The translations under genes were made by a program, and so were the position numbers. From contig NZ_BMYW01000002.1 in NCBI RefSeq assembly GCF_014652475.1, positions 381,076 through 445,075 of the forward strand: 64,000 nt of DNA, in the 5' to 3' direction. Below, piece by piece: positions 56,377 to 64,000 of this stretch. A model generated the notes under the pieces. That model had not been told where the DNA came from, did not search any database, and saw only the letters and a list, made by a program, of their open reading frames with translations. The DNA comes from Vogesella alkaliphila (GTDB lineage Bacteria > Pseudomonadota > Gammaproteobacteria > Burkholderiales > Chromobacteriaceae). The stretch's first letter is position 1; each line of letters begins with the position of its first letter.

Positions 56377-59300
56377 TCACTCCTCCCCCGCCTTCAACGC
56401 ACTCACCATCGGCTTCAGCAGCGTTTCCGCCAGTTGCGCGAACAGCGGGTCGGACAGCGGTTCCTGGTGGCGGAACACCAGCTGGTTGGCGGCGTCGTCG
56501 CGCTGCGCGGCGGTGTGTTCGCCGACAAAGTCCGGATTCCACTCCGCCATCGCCTTTTTCATTTCCTCTCCCGGCTTGGCGCGGGCGTAGGCCAGCGAGG
56601 TGCGGGCGAAGAAGGGCAGCGGCTGAGCTTGGCCCTGACGGTAGCGCAGCAGCCAGGAGTGCAGCAGGCCGCAAGCGTCCAGCGCCACGCCGTCGCCGTC
56701 GTCCGGGCCGAAGCTGTGCACGCCGTCTTCGGCGAACAGCTGCGATTGCGGCGCGATGCCGGGCACGGCGGCGGCGAGGCGTACCAGGTGTTCCAGCCAC
56801 AGCGCGATGAGGTCGCCGGCGTAGGCCTTGCGCGGCACCACGCGCAGCAGGCCCTCGGGACGCAGGCCGGACAGCTCGCCGCTGAGCAGGATGTCGCCCA
56901 GCTGCAGCCGCACCGGCTGCGGCGGCAGGGTGTCGTCCAGCAGCGTGGCCGGCAGGCGCGCGGCGAAGCGGGCGCTGGCGGCACGCTCTAGCGCCAGCCA
57001 CGACTCGCCCAGCGCGGCGTCGGGCAGCAGGCCGCGGCCCTGCAGTCGCGCTTCGGCGTGGCGCAGCGGCTGGCGCGCCAGCAGGGTGTGCACCAGGGTG
57101 TCGCGGATGTCGGCGCGGCTGTCGCGGTCGATGGCGAACGGCTCGCGCGTGGGCAGTTCGTCGGCGATGCGTTCCAGCTTCAGGCCGAGGCGGTCGGCCA
57201 GCCAGGCGCGCACCGGGTTGCGCCAGAAGCGCAGCAGGTCGGCCAGCCGCACCGAGCTCACCTCCGGCACGGCAAGGTTGGCCGCAAACGGCTGCGGCAC
57301 GGCCGGCGGCGCCGCCAGTGCCTGCTGCCACACCGGCTCGAAGCTGTCGGCGGCGCGGTAGTAGCGGCGCGAGAACGGCTGCAGCGGATGGCGGGTGGTG
57401 ATGGCGTCGCCAATGTCGCCGCCGCTCATCGCGGCCAGCGTGTCCAGCAGCTCGGCCACCAGCGGCGACGGCGGCAGCGGCTCGTCGCTGCGCACGCTGC
57501 GGCCGACCCAGCTCAGGTACAGCGTGTCGCGGGCGGAGAGGATGGCCTCCAGGAACAGGTAGCGGTCGTCGAAGCGGCGCGAGCGGTCGCCCTTTTGCGG
57601 ATGGCGTGCCACCAGGTCGAAGCTGACCGGGCGTTCGTCGCGCGGGTAGGCGCCGTCGTTCATGCCGATCAGGCACAGCACGCGGAACGGGATGGAGCGC
57701 ATCGGCACCATCGCGCAGAAGGTCAGCCCGCCGGTGAGGAAGCCGCCGCTGCTGGCCACCTGCAGCTGGCGCAGCACCGCGTCGCGTACCACCGCCAGCG
57801 GCACGCTGCCGTCAAAAGCGGCCAGCGCGGCATCGGCGGCCAGCTCGTCGGCGATGCCGTGCAGCACCTGCAGCGCGGCCTCGCCGTCCTCCTCCACCTG
57901 GAACAGGCTGGCGGCGGCGCTGCGCAGGCGCTCCGCCCAGTCGGCGACACTGGCCGGCTGCGCCCACCGCTCGGCCTGCGCGCACAGGGTGTCGAACAGC
58001 GCGCCCAGCCGCGCCAGGCGCTCGGCGGCCTGGCCCTGCGCCGCGCCGTCGGGCAGCAGGCCGCCGAACAGCGGCTCGCCGTCGCCGGCGAGGCTGGCCG
58101 GCAGCAGCGTGCCCAGCAGCAGGCGGTCCAGCCCCCAGCGCCAGCTGTGCGTGGCCTCGGCCGGCAGCCCCAGCGCCGCCTTGTGCGCCGCGTCGCGGCC
58201 CCAGCGGATGCCGGCGCCGCGCACCCAGCCACGCAGCAGGGTGACGTCCTCGTCGGCGAGGCCGAAGCGCGCCAGCAGCTCGCGGCAGTCGAGCAGCGCC
58301 AGCACCTCGTCGGCGGCAAAGCGCGAGTCGGCCAGCTCAAGCACCGCGCCGAAGGTGGCCAACAGCGGCACTTCGCGCGTCAGGCGACGGTCGGCGATGC
58401 TGTAGGGGATGGACGGCGCGTCGCTGCGGTAGCCGAACACCGCATCGATATAGGGCGCGTAGGCGTTGATGTCCGGCGTCAGCACCGCGATGTCGGCCGG
58501 GGTCAGCGTCGGGTCGGCCACCAGCATCGCCAGCAGCCGGTCCTTCAGCACTTCCAGCTCGCGCATCGGGCTGTGGGTGATGTGGCAGACGATGGAGCGG
58601 TCGTCCGCCGCCGGCGGCTGCACGTTGTCCGCAGGCGGGCTGAGCTGCAGGATGTCGCGCTGCAGCCGCGCCAGCAGGCTGTCGCCGGCCGGGGGCAGGA
58701 ACATCGACTCGGCGTCCGGCACGCCGGCGGCGATGTCGTCGAAGAAGTCGCGCCCCTGCTGCCCCAGCGAGGCCAGCAGCGGGTGGCCGCCGTCGGCGCT
58801 TTCGCCACGGGCGAACAGCTTGAGCTGGCCACGGGCGTCGACGATGTCGCCCCAGTAGGCCTCGCACGGGTTGAGCAGGAACACGTTGACCTCGGTCAGC
58901 TCAGCCATGCGCAGCAACAGCGCGAGGTACATCGGCGCCAGCGTGGCGATGCCGAACACCGACACCCGCTCCGGCAGGTGCTCCGGCCGCAGGCGGGCAA
59001 AGAAGTCGTCGAGCATGGTGACGCGGTGGCGGCCGGGCAATTCGGCGGCCAGCTGTTGCCACAGCGCCGCCTGCCACGCCTCGTCCTCGCCCAGATCCAG
59101 GCGCTGGCCGGCCTCCCACGCGCGTATCCACGCCGGGCGGAACACCAGGTACTGGTCGTAGATGTCGGCGATCTTGCCGGCCAGCTCGAAACAGGCCAGT
59201 GGCCCGCCCTGCAGATAGCGCACCAGCGGCGTGTACGGCTCGCCGGAGAGCGTCGGCAGCACCTCCATCAGCCGCCAGGTCAGCACCTCGGGGGCGAACG

Positions 59301-59553
59301 CGGACTTGGCCGGCAGCTCCGGCAGCACCGTCTTCATCAGCCGCCAGCCGAAGCCGGCCGGCAGCACGAATTCCATGTTGGCCGCCAGGCCACGCTCGCG
59401 CGCCAGCTGCAGCGTCAGCCAGCGCCCCATGCCGCGGCTTTGCACCATCACCACCTCCGGCGCGAACGGATCGGCCAGCGGGCTGTCAGTCAGGTGGCGG
59501 TAGAGGATGCCGAGGGCTTCGAGGCGGTTGGACTGGTACAGGTTCAGGGACAT
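56377..59553 (-). CDS. recC: Exodeoxyribonuclease V subunit gamma
   Basis: The 1058-residue Chi-recognition subunit of RecBCD. The N-terminus (MSLNLYQSNRLEALGILYRH, VVMVQSRGMGRWLTLQLARE) and central LCLIGMNDGAYPRDERPVSF are characteristic; the helicase motifs are degenerate, as expected for RecC. It is first in the recC-recB-recD order and divergent from sirB2. Confidence 0.96.
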   Translation of the reverse strand: MSLNLYQSNRLEALGILYRHLTDSPLADPFAPEVVMVQSRGMGRWLTLQLARERGLAANMEFVLPAGFGWRLMKTVLPELPAKSAFAPEVLTWRLMEVLPTLSGEPYTPLVRYLQGGPLACFELAGKIADIYDQYLVFRPAWIRAWEAGQRLDLGEDEAWQAALWQQLAAELPGRHRVTMLDDFFARLRPEHLPERVSVFGIATLAPMYLALLLRMAELTEVNVFLLNPCEAYWGDIVDARGQLKLFARGESADGGHPLLASLGQQGRDFFDDIAAGVPDAESMFLPPAGDSLLARLQRDILQLSPPADNVQPPAADDRSIVCHITHSPMRELEVLKDRLLAMLVADPTLTPADIAVLTPDINAYAPYIDAVFGYRSDAPSIPYSIADRRLTREVPLLATFGAVLELADSRFAADEVLALLDCRELLARFGLADEDVTLLRGWVRGAGIRWGRDAAHKAALGLPAEATHSWRWGLDRLLLGTLLPASLAGDGEPLFGGLLPDGAAQGQAAERLARLGALFDTLCAQAERWAQPASVADWAERLRSAAASLFQVEEDGEAALQVLHGIADELAADAALAAFDGSVPLAVVRDAVLRQLQVASSGGFLTGGLTFCAMVPMRSIPFRVLCLIGMNDGAYPRDERPVSFDLVARHPQKGDRSRRFDDRYLFLEAILSARDTLYLSWVGRSVRSDEPLPPSPLVAELLDTLAAMSGGDIGDAITTRHPLQPFSRRYYRAADSFEPVWQQALAAPPAVPQPFAANLAVPEVSSVRLADLLRFWRNPVRAWLADRLGLKLERIADELPTREPFAIDRDSRADIRDTLVHTLLARQPLRHAEARLQGRGLLPDAALGESWLALERAASARFAARLPATLLDDTLPPQPVRLQLGDILLSGELSGLRPEGLLRVVPRKAYAGDLIALWLEHLVRLAAAVPGIAPQSQLFAEDGVHSFGPDDGDGVALDACGLLHSWLLRYRQGQAQPLPFFARTSLAYARAKPGEEMKKAMAEWNPDFVGEHTAAQRDDAANQLVFRHQEPLSDPLFAQLAETLLKPMVSALKAGEE

Positions 59554-59664
59554 GGCGAGGTGATGGCGGAGTCATCAGGGTGCCCAGTTTAGCACCCCCG
59601 CCGCCGGGCAAAGCCGCTACCATTACCCGCTTTGAATCAGCAACGCGTCACAGGAAGATCAAGC

Positions 59665-60042
59665 ATGGACTATCTCGTACTCAAACACGCCCACGCCGGG
59701 CTGGCCTATCTGTCGGTGACGCTGTTCGCCGCACGCGCCGCGCTGTCTTTCGTGCGGCCAGGCTTGCTTCAGGGCAAGGCGCTGCGCATCGCGCCGCATG
59801 TGATCGACACCCTGCTGCTTGCCGCCGGGGTGACGCTGGCGGTGTGGGCCGGCTTCTCGCCGCACAATCAGCCATGGCTGGCGGCCAAGCTCGTGGCGCT
59901 GCTGGCCTATATCGCGCTGGGCAGCCTCGCCCTGAAAAAGCTGCACGGCTCGCCGTGGCGCGCGCTGGTGCTGGCGCTGGCGCTCGCGATGCCGCTGTAC
60001 ATGATCGCGGTGGCGAAGACCAAGCTGGCGTGGCCGTTCTGA
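59665..60042 (+). CDS. SirB2-family membrane protein
   Basis: A 125-residue protein with four hydrophobic helices and the SirB2 start MDYLVLKHAHAGLAYLSVTL. The family is conserved in proteobacteria with no defined biochemical role; the name comes from an invasion-gene regulator phenotype in Salmonella. The ATG at 59665 follows AGGAAGA. Confidence 0.85.
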   Translation: MDYLVLKHAHAGLAYLSVTLFAARAALSFVRPGLLQGKALRIAPHVIDTLLLAAGVTLAVWAGFSPHNQPWLAAKLVALLAYIALGSLALKKLHGSPWRALVLALALAMPLYMIAVAKTKLAWPF

Positions 60043-60047
60043 GCGCG

Positions 60048-60077
60048 AAAAAAAACCGGCCCTGATCGGGGGCCGGT
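60048..60077 (-). terminator. Terminator of the PuuB-like gene
   Basis: On the minus strand ACCGGCC and GGCCGGT pair across a 9-base loop and are followed by a run of eight T. Confidence 0.85.
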
Positions 60078-60107
60078 GCAACAGACAGCAGGGAGCAAGA
60101 ATAAGGG

Positions 60108-61394
60108 TCAGACGCCGAGGCGGTCGCGCATGCCGTACCACCACGCGCCCAGCGTCAGCATCGGCACGCGCAGCAGGCGGCCGCCGGGGAACGGATAGTG
60201 CGGCAGGCTGGCGAAGGCGTCGAAGCGCTCGCTCTGGCCGCGGATCGCCTCGGACAGGATGCGGCCGGCGAGGTGGGTAAAGGTGACGCCGTGGCCGCTG
60301 CAGCCCTGCGAGTAGTAGATGTTGCTGTCGATGCGGCCAACCTGCGGCAGGCGCGACAGCGTCAGCGAGAAGTTGCCGGTCCAGCCGAACTCGATCTTCA
60401 CGTCCTTCAGCTGCGGGAAGGTGTGCAGCATCTTGGGGCGGATCAGGCTCTCGATCTCGCCCGGATCGCGCGCGCCGTAGACGGTGCCGCCGCCGTACAG
60501 CAGGCGGTTGTCGGCGGTCAGGCGGTAATAGTCGAGCAGGAAGTTGCAGTCTTCCACGCAGTGGTCGCCCGGCAGCAGCGAGCGCGCCAGCGCCGGGTCC
60601 AGCCGCTCGGTGGTCACCACCTGGGTGCCGCACGGCAGGCTCTTTTCCGCCAGTTTCGGGATCAGGTCGCCGAGGTAGGCATTGCCGGCCACCACCACGA
60701 AGCGGGCGCTGACCTGGCCCTCGGCGGTTTTCACCACCGCCACCTCGCCACGCTGGATGTCGGTCACCGCCGACTGCTCGAAAATCTGGCCGCCCAGCGA
60801 CTCGAACGCCGCCGCCTCGCCCAGCGCCAGGTTCAGCGGGTGGATGTGGCCGCCCCAGTGGTCGAGCAGCGCGCCGACGTACTGGTCGGAGTCGACGATG
60901 CGCGCCATGCCGGCCTTGTCGATCATCTCGATGCCGGTGTGGCCGTAGCTTTCCCACAGCCGCTTTTTCGCCTCCAGCTCGTCCAGCTGCTTGTCGGTAA
61001 AGGCGGCGAACACGTTGCCGTTCTTCAGGTCGCACCGGATACCGTACTTGGCGATGCGCTCGCGGATGATCTTGCCGCCCTCGAAGGCCATCGCACCCAG
61101 CTTGCGCGCGGCGTCCTTGCCGTGGCGCGCCTCGATCACGTCCATGTCGCGGCTGTAGCTGTTGACGATCTGGCCGCCGTTGCGGCCGGAAGCGCCCCAG
61201 CCGACGCGCGCCGCCTCCAGCACGATCACCTTGAAGCCGGCCTCGGCGAGATGCAGCGCGGTGGACAGGCCGGTGTAGCCGGCGCCGATGATGCAGACGT
61301 CGGCCTGCTGGCTGCCCTGCAGCGCCGGGCGCTGCGGCGACGGGTTGGCGGAGTAGGCGTAATAGGAGCGGGTGTGTTCGGTGGTCTGGCTCAT
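60108..61394 (-). CDS. FAD-dependent oxidase, gamma-glutamylputrescine oxidase type (PuuB-like)
   Basis: A 428-residue DAO-family flavoprotein. The dinucleotide-binding motif is ADVCIIGAGYTGLSTALHLA, followed by GWGASGRNGGQIVNSYSRDM as in PuuB-type enzymes, and the C-terminus has YYSQGCSGHGVTFTHLAGRI. These enzymes oxidise glutamylated putrescine or similar amines in polyamine use. The start at 61394 is MSQTTEHTRSYY. A LysR gene lies immediately upstream on the same strand. No puuA, puuC or puuD is in the window, so the pathway is inferred. Confidence 0.85.
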   Translation of the reverse strand: MSQTTEHTRSYYAYSANPSPQRPALQGSQQADVCIIGAGYTGLSTALHLAEAGFKVIVLEAARVGWGASGRNGGQIVNSYSRDMDVIEARHGKDAARKLGAMAFEGGKIIRERIAKYGIRCDLKNGNVFAAFTDKQLDELEAKKRLWESYGHTGIEMIDKAGMARIVDSDQYVGALLDHWGGHIHPLNLALGEAAAFESLGGQIFEQSAVTDIQRGEVAVVKTAEGQVSARFVVVAGNAYLGDLIPKLAEKSLPCGTQVVTTERLDPALARSLLPGDHCVEDCNFLLDYYRLTADNRLLYGGGTVYGARDPGEIESLIRPKMLHTFPQLKDVKIEFGWTGNFSLTLSRLPQVGRIDSNIYYSQGCSGHGVTFTHLAGRILSEAIRGQSERFDAFASLPHYPFPGGRLLRVPMLTLGAWWYGMRDRLGV

Positions 61395-61509
61395 GGCGGA
61401 GTCCTCGATACTGCATTTTTTAAACAGGGCCGCCACGGGCGGCGCTCAATCTGGCTTCAATTATCAGATAGCGCCGCAAAAATGTCTAATATGTTAAACA
61501 TTGCACCGC

Positions 61510-61532
61510 AAAAAAAGCCCGGTTGCCCGGGC
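61510..61532 (-). terminator. Terminator of the LysR-type regulator gene
   Basis: On the minus strand GCCCGG-GCAA-CCGGGC is followed by seven T, directly after the regulator stop. Confidence 0.88.
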
Positions 61533-61543
61533 GGTGCGTGTGC

Positions 61544-62509
61544 TTACAGTACGCTCTGCCGCAGCTCTTCGCGCTTTTGCGACAGGTCGACACCGGGCAG
61601 CTCGGCGATGATGTCCGGGTGGTCGAGCAGCTTTTCCACCACGAAATCGACGAACACCCGCGTGCGCGGCGCGATGTGGTCGCGGTGCGGGAAGCAGATG
61701 TAGATCGAGCGCTCCATCGACACGAAGTCGGTGAGCACCACCTGCAGCTTGCCGGCACGCACGTCATTGAGGATCTCGTGTCCCGGCAGCTGCGCCACGC
61801 CCAGGCCCAGGCGCGCCAGCTCGCGCACGCCGTCGACGTCGTTGGCGGTGTAGGTGCCGGCGACTTCCAGCGGGATGCGCTCGCCGTCACGCTCGAATTC
61901 CCACTTGTACAGCCGGCCGGAGGTCGGGAACTGGAAGTTGATGCAGTCGTGCGAGGACAGGTCCTCCGGGATGCGCGGCTTGCCGTGCGCCTCCCAGTAT
62001 TCCGGCGCGGCCACCACGTATTGCGGGATGTGCGCCAGGTGGCGCGCCACCATGCGGCTGTCCGGCATCATGCCGACGCGCACGCCGACATCGTAGCCGT
62101 CCTCGATCAGGTCGCTGAAGTGGTCATCCATGCCGAAGAACACGCGGATCTTCGGGTAACGGGTGCAGAACTCCTCCATCAGCGGCAGGATGAAGCGGCG
62201 GCCGAAGGAGTTGGGCAGGCTGATGCGCAGGTGGCCGGCCGGCTCGTCGCGGCTGGCCTTCAGCTGGTTGATCGCGGAGTCCAGGTTGTTGACCGGGCCG
62301 CGGCACTGCGCGTAGAAGCGGCGGCCGTCCTCGGTCAGGGTCAGCTGGCGCGTGGTGCGGTTGAACAGCCGCACCTCCAGTTCCTGTTCGAGCCTGGCAA
62401 TACTCTGGCTGACCGCGGCAGGCGACACGCCCAGTTTGCGGGCGGCGTCGGAAAAGCTGCCATTCTCGGCCGTGGTCATGAAGACCATTAGTGCTTTCAA
62501 GGTATCCAT
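61544..62509 (-). CDS. LysR-type transcriptional regulator
   Basis: A 321-residue LTTR with an N-terminal winged helix-turn-helix (MDTLKALMVFMTTAENGSFS, DAARKLGVSPAAVSQSIARLE) and a periplasmic-binding-protein-like effector domain. The DNA-binding part resembles the large CrgA/PecT-like branch. It is separated from the PuuB-like gene by a terminator and 150 bp, so it could control that gene. No ligand can be assigned. Confidence 0.92.
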   Translation of the reverse strand: MDTLKALMVFMTTAENGSFSDAARKLGVSPAAVSQSIARLEQELEVRLFNRTTRQLTLTEDGRRFYAQCRGPVNNLDSAINQLKASRDEPAGHLRISLPNSFGRRFILPLMEEFCTRYPKIRVFFGMDDHFSDLIEDGYDVGVRVGMMPDSRMVARHLAHIPQYVVAAPEYWEAHGKPRIPEDLSSHDCINFQFPTSGRLYKWEFERDGERIPLEVAGTYTANDVDGVRELARLGLGVAQLPGHEILNDVRAGKLQVVLTDFVSMERSIYICFPHRDHIAPRTRVFVDFVVEKLLDHPDIIAELPGVDLSQKREELRQSVL

Positions 62510-63040
62510 AGCTCGACTCAATCATTGAGGCCGGCGGTGCCCCACATTTAACAATGGACACCACAAAAGAGACCGGCGATTAACAAAACACTTTGAAAGA
62601 TAATAAGCGAAACAGCGATCCTGTTAAAGCTATTTCCTTATTTTCCATTAAATATGATAAGTCCCATTCCTACCAGTTTTGTGTCGAATTTGTGGGGCAA
62701 CGGATAGCATTTCATGCAAGTGGCAAGCCAAGGCGGCCTGCAACGGCCTTGTTGTGGCCTTCGACGCCTGTAAAAGTGCCCGTCGGCAGCAAAATATGAC
62801 GAAAACGGCGGCAATGACAGAAAAATGGCCGGAAACGGCGCCGTCACTGCGGATAAAAGCGGCCCGCGGCCAGATGCGGCGGCATTAATCTCATCTGTCA
62901 TTTATTGAGGCGGGAATACAACACTGCCGCCGTCGCGGCGCGCCGCCGCCCCGCCGGGTGCCAAGGCCGCTTGACCCACGTCAACGCTGGCGCGCGCCCT
63001 TGCCGCCACAATCGTTCCTTTGCCCAACAGAAAGTTTGCC
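62510..63040. other. 531-bp intergenic region between the LysR and nitronate monooxygenase genes
   Basis: No gene is supported: open frames of 60-70 codons here have no family likeness. The first 200 bases are AT-rich and hold the divergent promoters. An inverted GGCC/AACGGCCTT segment lies around 62730-62760. Confidence 0.5.
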
Positions 63041-64000
63041 ATGTCCCGCCCCCATGCCTTTTCCCCGCTCGTGATTCGCGGCCGCAGCCTGTTGCCCATC
63101 GTGCAAGGCGGGATGGGTGTCGGCATTTCCGCCAAACAGCTGGCCGGTGCCGTGGCGCGTGAGGGCGGCGTCGGCACCGTGGCCAGCGTCGACCTGCGCC
63201 ACCTGCACGAAGACCTGCTGGCCGATGCGGCCAACCTTGAGGGCCAGGACGGCATCAACCGCCTCAACCGCATCGCGCTCGACCGCGAGGTGAAGGGCGC
63301 GCTGCAACGCGCCGACGGTCACGGCATGGTGGCGGTCAACATCATGAAGGCGGTGGACGACCACGCCGCGCTGGTGCGCCAGGCCTGCGAGTCCGGCGCG
63401 CACGCGGTGGTGATGGGCGCCGGCCTGCCGCTGGACCTGCCGGAGCTGGCCGGTGACCACCCGGACGTGGCGCTGATCCCCATCCTGTCCGAGTCGCGCG
63501 GCATCGGCATCGTGCTCAAGCGCTGGATGAAGAAGGGCCGCCTGCCGGATGCGATCGTGATCGAGCACCCCAACCACGCCGGCGGCCACCTCGGCGCCGC
63601 CAGCATCGCCGGGGTCGACGATGGCAAGTTCGACTTCGCCCGCGTGCTGGAGGAAAGCTTCGAGCTGTTCAAGGGCCTGGGGCTGGAGCGCGAGCGCATT
63701 CCGCTGATCGTCGCCGGCGGCGTCAACAGCCACCAGAAGGTGCAGACCTACCTCAACGACTACGGCGCCAGCGGCGTGCAGATCGGCACCGCCTTCGCCG
63801 TCACCAGCGACGGCGACGCGCACATCAATTTCAAGCGCACGCTGGCCGGCGCCACGCGCGAGGACATCGTCGAGTTCATGTCGGTGGCCGGCCTGCCGGC
63901 GCGCGGCATCCTGACCCCGTTCCTGAAGAGCTACCTCAAGCGCGAGGACAAGCTGCAGGCCAACGCCAAGGCCGATCCGCAGCGCTGCACCCAGGCGCTG
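63041..64000 (+). CDS. Nitronate monooxygenase (2-nitropropane dioxygenase family), C-terminus outside the window
   Basis: The frame from the ATG at 63041 is open for 320 codons to the window edge. An FMN-binding TIM barrel is visible: VQGGMGVGISAKQLAGAVAR, VNIMKAVDDHAA, HAVVMGAGLPLDLPELAG, VIEHPNHAGGHLGA and VAGGVNSHQKVQTYLNDYGA with ASGVQIGTAF. Enzymes of this family oxidise nitronates; some homologues have other roles. A repeated-word copy (63227-63235) encodes ADAANLEGQ. The ribosome site is weak (AGAAAG). Confidence 0.9.
   Translation, partial: MSRPHAFSPLVIRGRSLLPIVQGGMGVGISAKQLAGAVAREGGVGTVASVDLRHLHEDLLADAANLEGQDGINRLNRIALDREVKGALQRADGHGMVAVNIMKAVDDHAALVRQACESGAHAVVMGAGLPLDLPELAGDHPDVALIPILSESRGIGIVLKRWMKKGRLPDAIVIEHPNHAGGHLGAASIAGVDDGKFDFARVLEESFELFKGLGLERERIPLIVAGGVNSHQKVQTYLNDYGASGVQIGTAFAVTSDGDAHINFKRTLAGATREDIVEFMSVAGLPARGILTPFLKSYLKREDKLQANAKADPQRCTQAL

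Noticed and set aside
62593-62799. A 68-codon frame between the LysR and nitronate monooxygenase genes
   Set aside because: No ribosome site or similarity, and AT/GC composition shifts inside the frame. Probably chance.

Overview
The window is a high-GC, densely coded chromosomal segment of a betaproteobacterium. Gene content and protein style (RegB/RegA, betaproteobacterial Orn/Lys/Arg decarboxylase, diheme cytochrome c5, ispE–tRNA-Gln–prs–rplY–pth–ychF cluster, FixJ-type regulators) point to the Neisseriales, most likely Chromobacteriaceae (Vogesella/Chromobacterium/Aquitalea-like). The taxonomic placement is inference; there is no rRNA here. No prophage, IS element, CRISPR array or riboswitch was recognised.

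Layout. 1–3.8 kb: the end of a lower-GC exopolysaccharide locus (small YjbE-like secreted protein, a YjbH outer-membrane protein fused to a PAP2 phosphatase, the N-terminus of an SLBB-type export protein). 3.8–9.8 kb: gltD and gltB. 10–14.3 kb: cardiolipin synthase and a large PLP amino-acid decarboxylase. 14.4–17.9 kb: a periplasmic binding protein divergent from a histidine kinase/FixJ-type regulator pair, then a GlcG-like secreted protein; a 16-bp palindrome sits in front of the kinase and in front of glcG. 18–20.7 kb: a cystine-type ABC binding protein, permease and MetB-like enzyme. 21–27.7 kb: a housekeeping run on the minus strand (TPR lipoprotein, lolB, ispE, two tRNA-Gln, prs, rplY, pth, ychF). 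27.7–31 kb: mutM, plsC-like, dctA. 31–36.3 kb: apaH, rep, diheme cytochrome c, tRNA-Arg, a Nudix hydrolase. 36.4–40.8 kb: aldehyde dehydrogenase, ExoD, GST, a Cys-rich protein and an FAD-linked oxidase. 41–42.7 kb: a flagellin with an inserted zinc-metalloprotease domain (flagellinolysin) behind a sigma-28-like promoter. 43–47.7 kb: regA/regB, tRNA-Tyr, an isocitrate/isopropylmalate dehydrogenase homologue, fpr, tRNA-Pro. 47.9–59.6 kb: recC, recB and recD on one strand, but with an AT-rich orphan membrane-protein gene and a PPK2 kinase between recB and recD. 59.7–64 kb: SirB2, a PuuB-like oxidase, a LysR regulator and the start of a nitronate monooxygenase.

The strongest unexplained signal is not a gene. 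A short word, consensus TGCGGCCAACSTTG (S = C or G), recurs about 46 times (9-base core, both strands, counted by eye) across coding and intergenic DNA. Between genes it is often an inverted pair forming terminator-like hairpins. This density and placement resemble DNA-uptake sequences of naturally competent bacteria, but the word differs from the Neisseria uptake sequence. The other points of note are the flagellinolysin, the three-component sensory cluster with its candidate operator, the YjbH–PAP2 fusion and the alien gene within the rec cluster.
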